Of a stretch of DNA of 64,000 bases, positions 16,557 through 25,148 are shown one piece after another. The stretch lies in the NCBI GenBank assembly GCA_027021365.1, contig JALUUM010000032.1, positions 1 through 64,000 of the forward strand. Direction: 5' to 3'. This DNA is from Spirochaetales bacterium. Its GTDB lineage: Bacteria; Spirochaetota; Spirochaetia; SZUA-6. The translations under genes were made by a program, and so were the position numbers. The number at the start of each line of letters is the position of its first letter. Positions within the stretch are counted from its first letter, which is position 1. A model generated the notes under the pieces. The model was not told where the DNA came from, searched no databases, and saw only the letters and a list, made by a program, of their open reading frames with translations.

Positions 16557-17819
16557 ATGAAAGTAAAGAAGATAGCACTGGCCTATTCAGGAGGGCTCGA
16601 TACCTCGATAATTATTCCCTGGCTGAAGGAGCACTACCTAGGGGCTGAGGTCATAGCCGTCTGTACCAATGTGGGCCAGAACGATGACCTATCCAATCTC
16701 GAGGCCAAGGCAAAGGCCTCAGGCGCATCGAAACTCTACCTGCTCGACATCAGGGAGGAATTCGTAAGGGACTACCTCTTTCCCATGGTAAGGGCCGGAG
16801 CAATCTACGAGGGTAAGTACCTGCTGGGAACATCCATAGCGAGGCCCCTTCAGGCAAAGCACCAGGTAGAGGTAGCCCTAAAAGAGGGAGCAGATGCCGT
16901 TGCTCACGGGTGCACGGGAAAGGGTAACGATCAGGTGAGGTTTGAACTGGCATACAAGGCTTTGGCACCACACCTAAAGGTTATTGCTCCCTGGCGCGAA
17001 TGGGATATCAGGTCGCGAGAGGATGCGATAGACTATGCGGAAAAGCACGGGATACCGCTTGGTAAGATATCCAAGAAGAATATCTACTCCCGTGATGCCA
17101 ACCTGTGGCATATGAGCCATGAAGGAGGAGAGCTGGAGGATGCCTGGAACAGGCCAAAGGAAGAGGTCTTCCAGCTTACAAAATCCCCCAAGGATGCCCC
17201 TGACAGGGAGACAGAGGTGGAAATAGAATTTGAAAAGGCCTTTCCCGTTGCGGTAGACGGGCAAAAACTCGGTCCTGTGGAACTTGTGGAAAAATTGAAT
17301 GCTCTTGGTGCCGAAAACGGAATCGGACGAAGTGACGTTGTAGAAACAAGGCTAGTCGGTATGAAGAGCAGGGGTGTTTACGAAACACCCGGGGGCACGA
17401 TTCTCTTTAAGGCACTTCGTGAGCTGGAGATGCTCACCCTGGACAGTGATGCCCTGCACTTCAAGCACCTCATGGCTCAGAGGTATGCGGAACTCGTCTA
17501 TGGCGGCAAGTGGTTCACAACATTAAGGGAATCCCTGGAGGCTTTCATGGAGAAGATCTCCGAATACATTACGGGAAAGGTTCGACTGGCCCTCTACAAG
17601 GGAAATATTATCATTACAGGAAGAACTTCTCCCTATTCGCTCTACATAAAGGATCTCGCATCCTTCGGTGAGTCCGGTTACAGGCATAGCGATGCAACGG
17701 GTTTCATAAACCTCTACGGCCTTTCAACAGGTGTTGCTGCCCTGGTACACAGGCGTGCTAAGGACAATACCGGGCAGGCTCCCTCTATTCTTGAAATGGC
17801 GAGTTTTCATGAGAAATGA
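16557..17819 (+). CDS. argG: Argininosuccinate synthase
   Basis: 420 residues. The N-terminal PP-loop AYSGGLDTSIIIPWL binds ATP; GCTGKGNDQVRFE and the citrulline/aspartate-binding segments follow. It joins citrulline and aspartate to argininosuccinate. TAGGAGG precedes the ATG at good spacing, 9 bp after argD. The stop overlaps the acetyltransferase gene by 4 bp. The lyase argH and the transcarbamylase argF are not in the window. Confidence 0.95.
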   Translation: MKVKKIALAYSGGLDTSIIIPWLKEHYLGAEVIAVCTNVGQNDDLSNLEAKAKASGASKLYLLDIREEFVRDYLFPMVRAGAIYEGKYLLGTSIARPLQAKHQVEVALKEGADAVAHGCTGKGNDQVRFELAYKALAPHLKVIAPWREWDIRSREDAIDYAEKHGIPLGKISKKNIYSRDANLWHMSHEGGELEDAWNRPKEEVFQLTKSPKDAPDRETEVEIEFEKAFPVAVDGQKLGPVELVEKLNALGAENGIGRSDVVETRLVGMKSRGVYETPGGTILFKALRELEMLTLDSDALHFKHLMAQRYAELVYGGKWFTTLRESLEAFMEKISEYITGKVRLALYKGNIIITGRTSPYSLYIKDLASFGESGYRHSDATGFINLYGLSTGVAALVHRRAKDNTGQAPSILEMASFHEK

Positions 17820-18298
17820 GGGGTAAAGGTACAAAGGAAGGCATAAAGATTCGAAAACCCACTGTAAAAGATGTCGAAGCAATTTTCAAGCTTAACAACG
17901 ACATGGCAGACAGGGGCTTGATGCTTCACAGGAGCAAGTACAAGATTATTGAAATGCTCGGCAACTTCCTTGTTGCCGAAAACGACGATGGAAAAGTTGT
18001 GGGATGTGGTGCCTTTTCCCTTTTGTGGACAGACCTCGGTGAGATAAATGCCCTTGCAGTGGACAGAGCGTATCAAGGGAAGGGGATAGGTACCGCTCTT
18101 GTCAGGGCACTTCTCGAGAAGGGACGGGAACTGAAGGTGCCTGAGGTGATAACCCTGACCTACAGGAAGGAATTTTTCGAAAAACTGGGTTTCAAGGAAA
18201 CGGACAAGAATAAATTTCCCAAAAAGATATGGCGTGAGTGCCTAGAATGCCCGAAACTTGAAAATTGTGATGAGATTGCCCTGCATCTCTACCTGTAA
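17816..18298 (+). CDS. argA: N-acetylglutamate synthase, short GNAT type
   Basis: 160 residues, a single GNAT domain. The acetyl-CoA loop is DRAYQGKGIGTALV, followed by LTYRKEFFEKLGFKET and a Cys-rich tail CLECPKLENC, seen in short ArgA-type acetyltransferases. It makes N-acetylglutamate from glutamate and acetyl-CoA, the first committed step. Its place as the last gene of the argR-C-B-D-G operon, with ATGA overlap to argG, supports this over another GNAT activity. It lacks the kinase-like regulatory domain of E. coli ArgA. Confidence 0.85.
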   Translation: MRGKGTKEGIKIRKPTVKDVEAIFKLNNDMADRGLMLHRSKYKIIEMLGNFLVAENDDGKVVGCGAFSLLWTDLGEINALAVDRAYQGKGIGTALVRALLEKGRELKVPEVITLTYRKEFFEKLGFKETDKNKFPKKIWRECLECPKLENCDEIALHLYL

Positions 18299-18319
18299 GG
18301 CATCTTTGCGCATTGTGTG

Positions 18320-18348
18320 TTGACTTTTACCACCCAAAACCCTTAACT
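18320..18348 (+). promoter_or_regulatory. Possible promoter for the 157-residue membrane protein
   Basis: TTGACT (18320-18325), a 17-base spacer, then TTAACT (18343-18348). The -10 is poor. The position, some 14 bp before ATG 18362, would give a nearly leaderless message, which fits the lack of a ribosome site. Confidence 0.3.
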
Positions 18349-18361
18349 TAACTGATGTAAG

Positions 18362-18835
18362 ATGATGCACGGACATAGACGAAGGGATTACAGGGATCAT
18401 TACTCCGGAAAGCGGTACGAAAAACATTACAAGAAACAGAAATCGGCGGAAGCGTCACTCACTTCCGGAATTGTGTTTACACTGGTTTTCGGTGTAGTCT
18501 GGTTTACCACCAAGCAATGGTTCTGGGTTTTTCCGCTTGCCTTTGCCGGGTTAATGCCCGCTGCCGAGGGACTTAGAAAGTTGCTTTCCGGGAGAAAGCG
18601 GACTGCCAACAGTGCGGGGGATGACAATGCGGAAGCTGAAAAGGAAATCCTTAGGATTGCACAGAGAGAGAAGGGGCGCATCACGCCTGCACTCGTTGCA
18701 TTGAACAGTTTTCTCTCCATAGAGAGGGCAGAATCTATTCTTGAAAACCTTGCAAAGAAGGGTTATGCATCCATGCATGTTACGGAGGACGGAAGGATAG
18801 AGTACGAGTTTCCCGAGTTTCTTCCTCCCGCTTAA
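18362..18835 (+). CDS. Small membrane protein with winged-helix-like tail
   Basis: 157 residues. It has a basic His/Arg/Lys/Tyr-rich N-terminus, two transmembrane helices (about residues 36-75) and a C-terminal domain (about 95-155) whose pattern ILRIAQREKGRITPALVA ... ILENLAKKGYASMHV looks like a winged-helix DNA- or protein-binding fold. The function is unknown. No Shine-Dalgarno is seen; ATG 18365 is an equally good start. It stands alone between the arginine operon and tRNA-Pro. Confidence 0.65.
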   Translation: MMHGHRRRDYRDHYSGKRYEKHYKKQKSAEASLTSGIVFTLVFGVVWFTTKQWFWVFPLAFAGLMPAAEGLRKLLSGRKRTANSAGDDNAEAEKEILRIAQREKGRITPALVALNSFLSIERAESILENLAKKGYASMHVTEDGRIEYEFPEFLPPA

Positions 18836-18851
18836 CGGTGCTTCTTGACAA

Positions 18852-18880
18852 TTGACATTCTTGATACTAAGTGTTAAGAA
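18852..18880 (+). promoter_or_regulatory. Probable tRNA-Pro promoter
   Basis: TTGACA (18852-18857), a 17-base spacer, then TAAGAA (18875-18880), 10 bp before the mature tRNA. A second TTGACA lies at 18845-18850. Confidence 0.5.
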
Positions 18881-18890
18881 TATATTCGAT

Positions 18891-18964
18891 CGGGCTGTAG
18901 CGCAGTTGGTTAGCGTACACGTCTGGGGGGCGTGGGGTCGGCGGTTCAAATCCGCCCAGCCCGA
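18891..18964 (+). tRNA. tRNA-Pro (anticodon GGG)
   Basis: 74 nt with full cloverleaf: acceptor CGGGCTG/CAGCCCG (18891-18897 with 18957-18963), discriminator A at 18964, D stem GCGC/GCGT, and anticodon stem CACGT/GCGTG with loop CTGGGGG giving GGG at the anticodon. The T arm is GGCGG-TTCAAAT-CCGCC. CCA is not encoded and must be added. Confidence 0.96.
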
Positions 18965-18996
18965 AAAATCAATGTTAAAGATAATATTTAAATAGA

Positions 18997-19030
18997 ATAC
19001 GGTATACACCTCCCGAGGTGTATACCGTAT
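18997..19030. terminator. Perfect 15-bp palindrome between tRNA-Pro and the convergent sensor gene
   Basis: Arms 18997-19011 and 19016-19030 pair perfectly around CCCG. No strong T run follows on either strand. It sits at the convergent ends of tRNA-Pro and the 19070-20314 gene, so a bidirectional terminator is the simplest reading. Confidence 0.6.
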
Positions 19031-19069
19031 AATAGCGCCTTTTCAAGGGATTCTATCAGTTTGAAAAAA

Positions 19070-20314
19070 TTAATCGTAATTTAGGATTCTTCTTTCACCC
19101 TCCAGTGATCTCTTTTCGGTAAGGTCTTCCGTCACTTCAAGTGTACCGAGGTACTCTCCCGATTTATCACGCATTGCGATGTACTCTATGTATACGAACC
19201 TTCCCTTTACATTAAGCCAGAATCGAGCTCTATCCTTCTTTCCGGACTTGAAGTCGGAGAGAATTTTTTCGACTATGTGTACACTGGAGGGCGGATGGCA
19301 GAGTTGTACCTTGCGTCCGAGGATGGCCCTGTTTCTGTCGAATATACGTTCTCTCCCCTGGCTGAAGTACCTTACATAGTCATCCTTGTCGACGAAGGTT
19401 ATATCGACCGGAAGAGTATTGAAAAGGGTAATAAGCTCTTCCACGGAGAGAACTCCGGAGGGAAGTGTAATTCTGCCGTTTCTGTAATCTATCTCCTCTC
19501 TCTCGACTTCCTGAATGTTGGAGGGTTTCCATTCATCTTTTGGATCATAGAGGCAGAAACCAATCTCCGGACTCTGTTTCACTATTGAATACCATTCTTC
19601 CTCGCTCAGGACATCGAGGCAAGTGGGAAATAGTATTTCTTCTTCCTTGTATATCATTTCATCTATCGCATCGAGTGTCTTAACGACTGAGCTTTCCAAA
19701 AAGTTTTTCAGCTCGTTCCTGTCGATTTTTTCCTGTTCCTCCAACTGGATTATCTTCGAAATTGCCTCTTTCATGTAGGCTCTCGCTTCATCGTGTTTTC
19801 CCCACATCACCTTGGGCGGACCTGTTATACCGTGCTTCTCGAGATAGGGAAAGAGGAGGTTTTCCTTCCTCCTGTAGTGCTTGTCCACATCGGAAAGGCT
19901 GTTCAATAGGAGGCGTAATTCACGAATGATCTCGTGAAGTTCGTCGTCCTTTGCCCTGTTTGCCAGATAGTCGATTACATTCCTCGTCCTGGAGATAAGA
20001 TTGGAAAGCATCCTGTTTTCCATCTTAAAGGTATGAACAGGATGGCCCTCGGGTGTACTCTTTGCATCCTTAAGGCTTATCATTCCCTTCAAAGCCTGCC
20101 CGTGAATGTCACAGAGCTGAAGTACCTCTTCTGCAGGAAGGCCCTCCTGAATCAGTTCCTGTTCCACACCAACTACTATTCCGTACGGAACCTCTCCGAG
20201 GAGTTTTGCCAGCTTCGTTCTAACCACGTCGACAGCCTCGCCGCTGTGGAGCCTTAAAATCATTTCCTTTAGCAGTTCACGCTTCTTGTGCATGTCTGTT
20301 ATCAATTCACTCAT
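19070..20314 (-). CDS. DUF438 / hemerythrin-like / PAS sensor protein
   Basis: 414 residues in three parts. An N-terminal DUF438 domain (about 1-80, with LCDIHGQALKGMI) is followed by a hemerythrin-like HHE domain (about 90-230) with spaced His and Glu candidates for a di-iron site (HTFKMENRML, DVDKHYRRKENLLFPYLE, HDEARAYM, KEEEILFP). A PAS domain (about 290-405, VDKDDYVRYFSQG, GTLEVTEDLTE) ends the protein. This combination is found in anaerobes and is thought to sense oxygen, nitric oxide or redox state. There is no output domain, so it probably signals by protein contact. It is cytoplasmic and monocistronic. Confidence 0.85.
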   Translation of the reverse strand: MSELITDMHKKRELLKEMILRLHSGEAVDVVRTKLAKLLGEVPYGIVVGVEQELIQEGLPAEEVLQLCDIHGQALKGMISLKDAKSTPEGHPVHTFKMENRMLSNLISRTRNVIDYLANRAKDDELHEIIRELRLLLNSLSDVDKHYRRKENLLFPYLEKHGITGPPKVMWGKHDEARAYMKEAISKIIQLEEQEKIDRNELKNFLESSVVKTLDAIDEMIYKEEEILFPTCLDVLSEEEWYSIVKQSPEIGFCLYDPKDEWKPSNIQEVEREEIDYRNGRITLPSGVLSVEELITLFNTLPVDITFVDKDDYVRYFSQGRERIFDRNRAILGRKVQLCHPPSSVHIVEKILSDFKSGKKDRARFWLNVKGRFVYIEYIAMRDKSGEYLGTLEVTEDLTEKRSLEGERRILNYD

Positions 20315-20397
20315 CTTAACGAGATCTCCTTGTCTTTTAATTTGTTATCATGAAAAACCTATAAATATTTATTAAAAAAGTCAACATTATCTTGTAA

Positions 20398-21414
20398 TTA
20401 TTTTTTTAATATGATTTCTACCCGCCTGTTAAGGTACTGTTTTTTCGGGTCCCGAGTAACGGGTTTTGTTCCCCCAAGGCCGGCTACCTTTACACGTGAA
20501 GAAGGTTCCCAACCCTGCTCTTTGAGGTATCGGAAAACATTTATTGCCCTTTTTCTTGAAAGAGAGATTCTTCCCCTCTCTGTCCCATACAGTGCGCAAT
20601 GACCGTATATTTGAACTGTGTAATCCTTGGTATTCCCAGGCGGCAGATTTTTTAGGGTCAGAGCGATTTTGTTGAGTTTCTCTTCTGCCTGCCTGGTAAG
20701 TAGCGGGCTGTCGGGAAGAAAATAAACTGTAAACCGGGTTTCTTTGGGAATGGCCTTTACCGCCGGAGGCTGATTCTCTCCGGATGAAGTTTTAGGATTG
20801 GCCTCAGGGGTAACGGGAATCGTGGGAATCGGGGGATTGGCTGAAGTTGAAGGTGCAGTAGAAGCCGTGGGAATCGTTGGGGTAGCCTCCTTACTCGAGG
20901 TTCGGGTTGTGTTCTGATTTGTGGCCTGGTTGATGGTTCGGCCATCCTTGCGAAAGTTGACGATACCGGTAATGGCTGTCACCAAAAAGATAACGATAAA
21001 AAGACCTAACAGCATAATGTCCAGGTTAGACAGCAAGTATCTGTACCGAAGCTTCCTTATGTAGGGAAGGAGATCTATCCTTATGTTCCTCTGAATCTTA
21101 CCAGATATGTAGATCTCTATATTGAGCGTACTCCAATCTTCTACCTTGAAAAAAAGCATCACCTCCGAGTCCGTCCTTTCTTCTTCCTGCTCCGGGACCA
21201 TATCTCCCGGTGAGATCGATGTGACATGGATTCGCCTCTCTCCCGTTACGGGGCTGCCGGAAGATTCCTTGCCTCTTTCCAAGTGGATTGTCATTTTTTC
21301 CGAGGAGAGGGATGGTGATACATACCCGAGAGACAACTTTTTTACATAACCGGGCATCAATGGTAACTCAAGGGAAGCCTTTCTCTTGGAAAATTCGATT
21401 TTTACAGTATTCAT
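20398..21414 (-). CDS. Membrane-anchored OmpA-domain protein
   Basis: 338 residues. A cytoplasmic N-terminal part (about 1-130) precedes one transmembrane helix (LDIMLLGLFIVIFLVTAITG). A Thr/Pro/Ala/Ser-rich linker of about 50 residues leads to a C-terminal OmpA-like peptidoglycan-binding domain (YGHCALYGTERGRISLSRKRA ... NRRVEIILKK). It tethers the inner membrane to the cell wall, like MotB- or Pal-type proteins but without their other hallmarks. It is divergently transcribed from the folate gene at 21465. The purine-rich stretch before ATG 21414 serves as ribosome site. Its specific role is unknown. Confidence 0.8.
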   Translation of the reverse strand: MNTVKIEFSKRKASLELPLMPGYVKKLSLGYVSPSLSSEKMTIHLERGKESSGSPVTGERRIHVTSISPGDMVPEQEEERTDSEVMLFFKVEDWSTLNIEIYISGKIQRNIRIDLLPYIRKLRYRYLLSNLDIMLLGLFIVIFLVTAITGIVNFRKDGRTINQATNQNTTRTSSKEATPTIPTASTAPSTSANPPIPTIPVTPEANPKTSSGENQPPAVKAIPKETRFTVYFLPDSPLLTRQAEEKLNKIALTLKNLPPGNTKDYTVQIYGHCALYGTERGRISLSRKRAINVFRYLKEQGWEPSSRVKVAGLGGTKPVTRDPKKQYLNRRVEIILKK

Positions 21415-21464
21415 CTCTTTCTCTTCTATAATAACATGTATATGATAGGTGATACCAGATTGAA

Positions 21465-22091
21465 ATGGAAACCATGGAAAAGCTTAAAAAACAAAAGGCA
21501 CGTACCAGGAAACTGATAAGTGAAAAGCTCGGTAAGTATCAGGATAAAAGATTAAGAGAGGTTTCCCTCCTTATCACGAACAGGATAACGGTAAGCGGGT
21601 GGTGGAAAGATGCGGAGGCCATATTTACCTATCTTTCCTTCAAGGGAGAGGTTGAAACCCGCCCACTGATCGAACAGGCATTACACGAGGGAAAAACAGT
21701 GGCCATCCCGCGCATAACGGGTGATGAGCTGATCTTTTACAGGGTCACATCTGTAGAGTCGGGCCTGGTTGAAAATGACTATGGAATACTGGAACCACCG
21801 CATGATGCCCCGGCGGCTGACCCGTGCGCATACGGTAAGACCCTTGTAATAGTTCCCGGGCTTGCCTTCGATGAGGATTGTAACAGGTTGGGGAGGGGTA
21901 AGGGTTTCTACGACAGATACATGGCATCTGCCAGGTCCAGATGCAGTGAAAGGTTGATGTTTATCGCCCCTGCCTTCTCGTTTCAGGTAATCGAGAGGGT
22001 TCCTGCGGGTCCCGGGGACGAGAGGATAGATGCAATTATTACCGAGTCAGGGGCGATCCGATGCTTCTATCGAAAATCACCGGATGCTTGA
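21465..22091 (+). CDS. 5-formyltetrahydrofolate cyclo-ligase
   Basis: 208 residues, family length about 190-200. The N-terminal Lys/Arg-rich helix is followed by FTYLSFKGEVETRPLI, YGILEP and the ATP-phosphate loop LGRGKGFYDRYM. It converts 5-formyl-THF to 5,10-methenyl-THF with ATP, salvaging one-carbon units that feed purine synthesis (PurN/PurH are encoded later in the window). It probably starts a short plus-strand operon running to mnmA. Confidence 0.9.
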   Translation: METMEKLKKQKARTRKLISEKLGKYQDKRLREVSLLITNRITVSGWWKDAEAIFTYLSFKGEVETRPLIEQALHEGKTVAIPRITGDELIFYRVTSVESGLVENDYGILEPPHDAPAADPCAYGKTLVIVPGLAFDEDCNRLGRGKGFYDRYMASARSRCSERLMFIAPAFSFQVIERVPAGPGDERIDAIITESGAIRCFYRKSPDA

Positions 22092-22148
22092 TAGTTACAG
22101 TTTCTATGGTTAAATTATAGGACAGAAAAAACAACAGGAGTGTGTGGT

Positions 22149-22733
22149 ATGGGAGAGATAAAATCTGCTTTCGAAATAGCAATGGAGAATGTCAAGGATG
22201 TAGTAGGAGACAAAGAGAGTGTTAAGGAGAAGAAATTCACGGATATGGGCAAGAAGATTGCCTCTGAATATCTAAATGATTCGATGGATAATATCAAGGA
22301 TGAAATAGCAAAGTACAAGGGAAAAGAAAAGGAATGGGTGCTAAAGGGGATGGTAGATACACTCCTTGCAAACCTCGTACTTCCATCGGATGAGTATGGT
22401 CTTGGAAGAAATAGAAAGGTGGGTGAGGCGCTTTTTGTTGTATTGAAGAAGCCTGAAAGGCTTGGGAATATTATGAGCGAGCTGGAGCATTTTTTCAAGG
22501 AGTACCTCGAGGAGAGAAAGAGGCTCATGGATGCAATAGAGAGGCAGTATGCGCCAAAATTGAGGCAGAAGGAAGAGGAACTCTCACGCCAGATGGGAGC
22601 GCCGGTTAAGATAGACCCGTCATCGGATCCCGAGTATACTGCCTTTGTGAGAAGGAATATGGGCCAACTGGAAGAGCGTTACAGAGAGGTCCTTAATCGG
22701 GTCAAGGAAGAGGTCAGGTCGTATCTCAATTGA
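22149..22733 (+). CDS. Conserved-looking helical protein of unknown function
   Basis: 194 residues from ATG 22149, chosen because CAGGAG lies 8 nt upstream (an in-frame GTG 22140 overlaps that site). It is almost entirely charged alpha-helix, with likely coiled coils around residues 100-140 and 165-190 and no membrane segment or cysteines. Its stop overlaps the TTG start of the endonuclease Q-like gene by 4 bp, so the two are translationally coupled and may work together. I do not recognise a family. Confidence 0.75.
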   Translation: MGEIKSAFEIAMENVKDVVGDKESVKEKKFTDMGKKIASEYLNDSMDNIKDEIAKYKGKEKEWVLKGMVDTLLANLVLPSDEYGLGRNRKVGEALFVVLKKPERLGNIMSELEHFFKEYLEERKRLMDAIERQYAPKLRQKEEELSRQMGAPVKIDPSSDPEYTAFVRRNMGQLEERYREVLNRVKEEVRSYLN

Positions 22734-24001
22734 AGTTCTATGCCGATCTTCATGTTCATTCCAGGTATTCGATTGCAACGGGAAAGAATGCAACGCTGGA
22801 ATGGTACTACTACTGGGCAAGGGTAAAGGGAATAAGTATCATCGCAACGGGAGACTTTACCCATCCACAGTGGTTTGGGGAGATAAATGAAAAACTCAAG
22901 GAAGACGGAAGGGGTTTTTTAGTATTCAAGGAGGAACCTGCCTTCGAAGGTGAGGCGGAAACATGGCTGCAAGGAACAAGAGAGATAGGGGTAAGGTTCT
23001 GTCTCTCCTCTGAGATAAGCAGTATATACTCCGAAGGGGGAAAGACCTACAGAATCCACTCCCTGATTTATGCTCCGACTATCGAGGTTGCAGAAAGGAT
23101 AAGGAGAAAGCTTGAAGATGTGGGGAATCTCTCCTCTGACGGAAGGCCAATCCTGAAACTCTCTCCGGTCGAGATATTACGGATAGTAAGAGAGACCTCC
23201 GAGGATGCATATCTCATTCCTGCCCATGTCTGGACGCCCTGGTTCTCTCTCTTTGGTGCGCGTTCGGGATACGACAGTTTCGAAGTTGCATTCAGGGGAT
23301 ACGAGGATGAGATATTCGCTCTGGAGACAGGCCTTTCTTCGGATCCTGCAATGAACCGCCTTTTGAGCAGTTTAGATCGGTTTACCCTTGTTTCGAATTC
23401 CGATGCACATTCACCGTCGAAAATCGGGAGGGAGGCAAATATTTTCGATTCCGATGTTTCTTACTATGAAATGTTCGATGCAATGAAAAAGCACAATAAT
23501 TCATCGAAAATGAAAGGCTCTGCGGGCACTTTTATTGGTACAATAGAGATATTTCCCGAAATGGGTAAATACCATTTCGATGGCCATAGATCGTGTAATG
23601 TCTCACTTTCACCGGAAGAGGCTGAAAGGGCAGGTGGCAGATGCCCCGTTTGCGGAAGAAGCCTCACTATGGGTGTCCTTCACAGGGTGAAGGAACTTGC
23701 AGACAGGGATACTCCTCTGTCTCGTGAAGGTACAGCCGGATTTGTAAGGAGGCTTCCCCTTGTCACCTTGATCTCTCTTGTGGAGGGGAGGGGGGAGAAC
23801 ACGAAAGGCGTACGAATCAAGTATGAGAGCTTCATTTCTTTTTTTGGAAATGAATTTGATATCCTCAATGAAGTGGATTTGAGGGATATAGAGAGGAATT
23901 TCGGAGAAGTCTATGCAAAACTTATCGGAAAAATGAGGAAGGAGGAGCTGAAGGTTGTTCCGGGATATGACGGAATATATGGAAAGATACGGAATATGTG
24001 A
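22730..24001 (+). CDS. PHP-family protein, endonuclease Q-like
   Basis: 423 residues, the length of archaeal endonuclease Q. The N-terminal PHP metal site is DLHVHSRYS, TGDFTH and later SNSDAHSPSKIG. A zinc-binding insert follows (HRSCNVS ... CPVCGRSL) leading into MGVLHRVKELADR, a pattern I associate with EndoQ/TIGR00375 proteins. EndoQ nicks DNA 5' of deaminated bases (uracil, hypoxanthine). The start is TTG inside TTGA, overlapping the preceding gene. The EndoQ assignment rests on motif memory; a PHP phosphoesterase is the safe minimum. Confidence 0.75.
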   Translation: MKFYADLHVHSRYSIATGKNATLEWYYYWARVKGISIIATGDFTHPQWFGEINEKLKEDGRGFLVFKEEPAFEGEAETWLQGTREIGVRFCLSSEISSIYSEGGKTYRIHSLIYAPTIEVAERIRRKLEDVGNLSSDGRPILKLSPVEILRIVRETSEDAYLIPAHVWTPWFSLFGARSGYDSFEVAFRGYEDEIFALETGLSSDPAMNRLLSSLDRFTLVSNSDAHSPSKIGREANIFDSDVSYYEMFDAMKKHNNSSKMKGSAGTFIGTIEIFPEMGKYHFDGHRSCNVSLSPEEAERAGGRCPVCGRSLTMGVLHRVKELADRDTPLSREGTAGFVRRLPLVTLISLVEGRGENTKGVRIKYESFISFFGNEFDILNEVDLRDIERNFGEVYAKLIGKMRKEELKVVPGYDGIYGKIRNM

Positions 24002-25148
24002 AAAGGATGCAATTCTCTGTGCCATGAGCGGTGGTGTGGACTCTACCATAGCCGCCTACATGCTTAAGGAGAGCTTTGATGTTCCTATAATCGGGGCTAC
24101 TCATTATATATGGCCGGATTCACGTTGTTGTTCACTGGATGTCACAGACAGGGCAAGGGCAACCTGTGAAAAGCTCGGAATTCCCTACCATGTAATTGAT
24201 CTGCAGGAAGAGTTCAGGAGATATGTGGTTGACAACTTCGTAGAGACTTACCTGGAGGGAAAGACTCCGAATCCGTGTATTCTCTGCAATGAAAAGATAA
24301 GGTTTGACATTTTCTACAATACGGTATTGGGGATGCTCAAGAAGGATGGAATCCTGAAAGAGGGTGGCAGGCTTTTCATGGCAACGGGTCACTATGCAAG
24401 GACCGGAATTATCAACGGAAAGGTTTTCCTTAAGAGGGGGGTGGATCCTGTAAAGGATCAGAGCTATATGCTCTACAGGTTGTCCGGGGCAATTCTTTCC
24501 AGATTGATCCTTCCATTGGGGGGCTACAGGAAATCTGAGATATTTGCCATTGCCGAGAAGCTCGGTCTGGCTGTGAGGCATGTCGCTGAAAGTCAGGATG
24601 CCTGTTTTGTCGGTGAGAGCTACAGTGACTTCATCCTGAAAGAGGCCCGTGATAAGATAGGAGAAAGGGTAAAAGAACTCTCATCTCCCGGACCCATAGT
24701 AACGGTAGATGGAAAGGTTCTCGGCCATCATACCGGTTACCTGAATTATACAATTGGTCAGAGGAGGGGGTTGAACCTGGGAAACGGCCCCTGGTATGTA
24801 GAGCGGATAGACAGCAGAAGCAATACCGTGGTAGTAGCAAGACGCGAAGATACTGTCAAGAAGAGTTTTACCGTGGAAAGAATCAACTGGTTCATCGAGA
24901 GGCCTGACGGGCCAATCGATTGTACGGTGAAGGTGAGGTATCAATCGGAGTTGATACCCTGCAGGGTATTCCCCGAGAGAAATGACAGTGGCGATGATTC
25001 CGGCGAAGATAATGTTCTTTCCAATGACATGGTAAGAGTGGAGATGGAGAGGGGGGAATTCGTTACTCCGGGACAATCTGCAGTATTCTACAGTGATGAT
25101 CTGGTGATCGGGGGAGGGTTTATCACCTCTCCAACAGGCTCTCGGTGA
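23967..25148 (+). CDS. mnmA: tRNA-specific 2-thiouridylase
   Basis: 393 residues from ATG 23967 (a TTG at 23955 is also in frame), overlapping the PHP gene by 35 bp. The PP-loop is AMSGGVDSTIAAYML. The catalytic Cys pair lies in NPCILCNEKIRF and ESQDACFVGE, and TIGQRRGL is in the tRNA-binding part. It makes s2U34 in tRNA-Lys, -Glu and -Gln. An acidic, Ser/Gly-rich insert (NDSGDDSGEDN, near residue 345) is unusual. The 3' end overlaps the convergent pgl gene by 26 bp. Confidence 0.92.
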   Translation: MTEYMERYGICEKDAILCAMSGGVDSTIAAYMLKESFDVPIIGATHYIWPDSRCCSLDVTDRARATCEKLGIPYHVIDLQEEFRRYVVDNFVETYLEGKTPNPCILCNEKIRFDIFYNTVLGMLKKDGILKEGGRLFMATGHYARTGIINGKVFLKRGVDPVKDQSYMLYRLSGAILSRLILPLGGYRKSEIFAIAEKLGLAVRHVAESQDACFVGESYSDFILKEARDKIGERVKELSSPGPIVTVDGKVLGHHTGYLNYTIGQRRGLNLGNGPWYVERIDSRSNTVVVARREDTVKKSFTVERINWFIERPDGPIDCTVKVRYQSELIPCRVFPERNDSGDDSGEDNVLSNDMVRVEMERGEFVTPGQSAVFYSDDLVIGGGFITSPTGSR

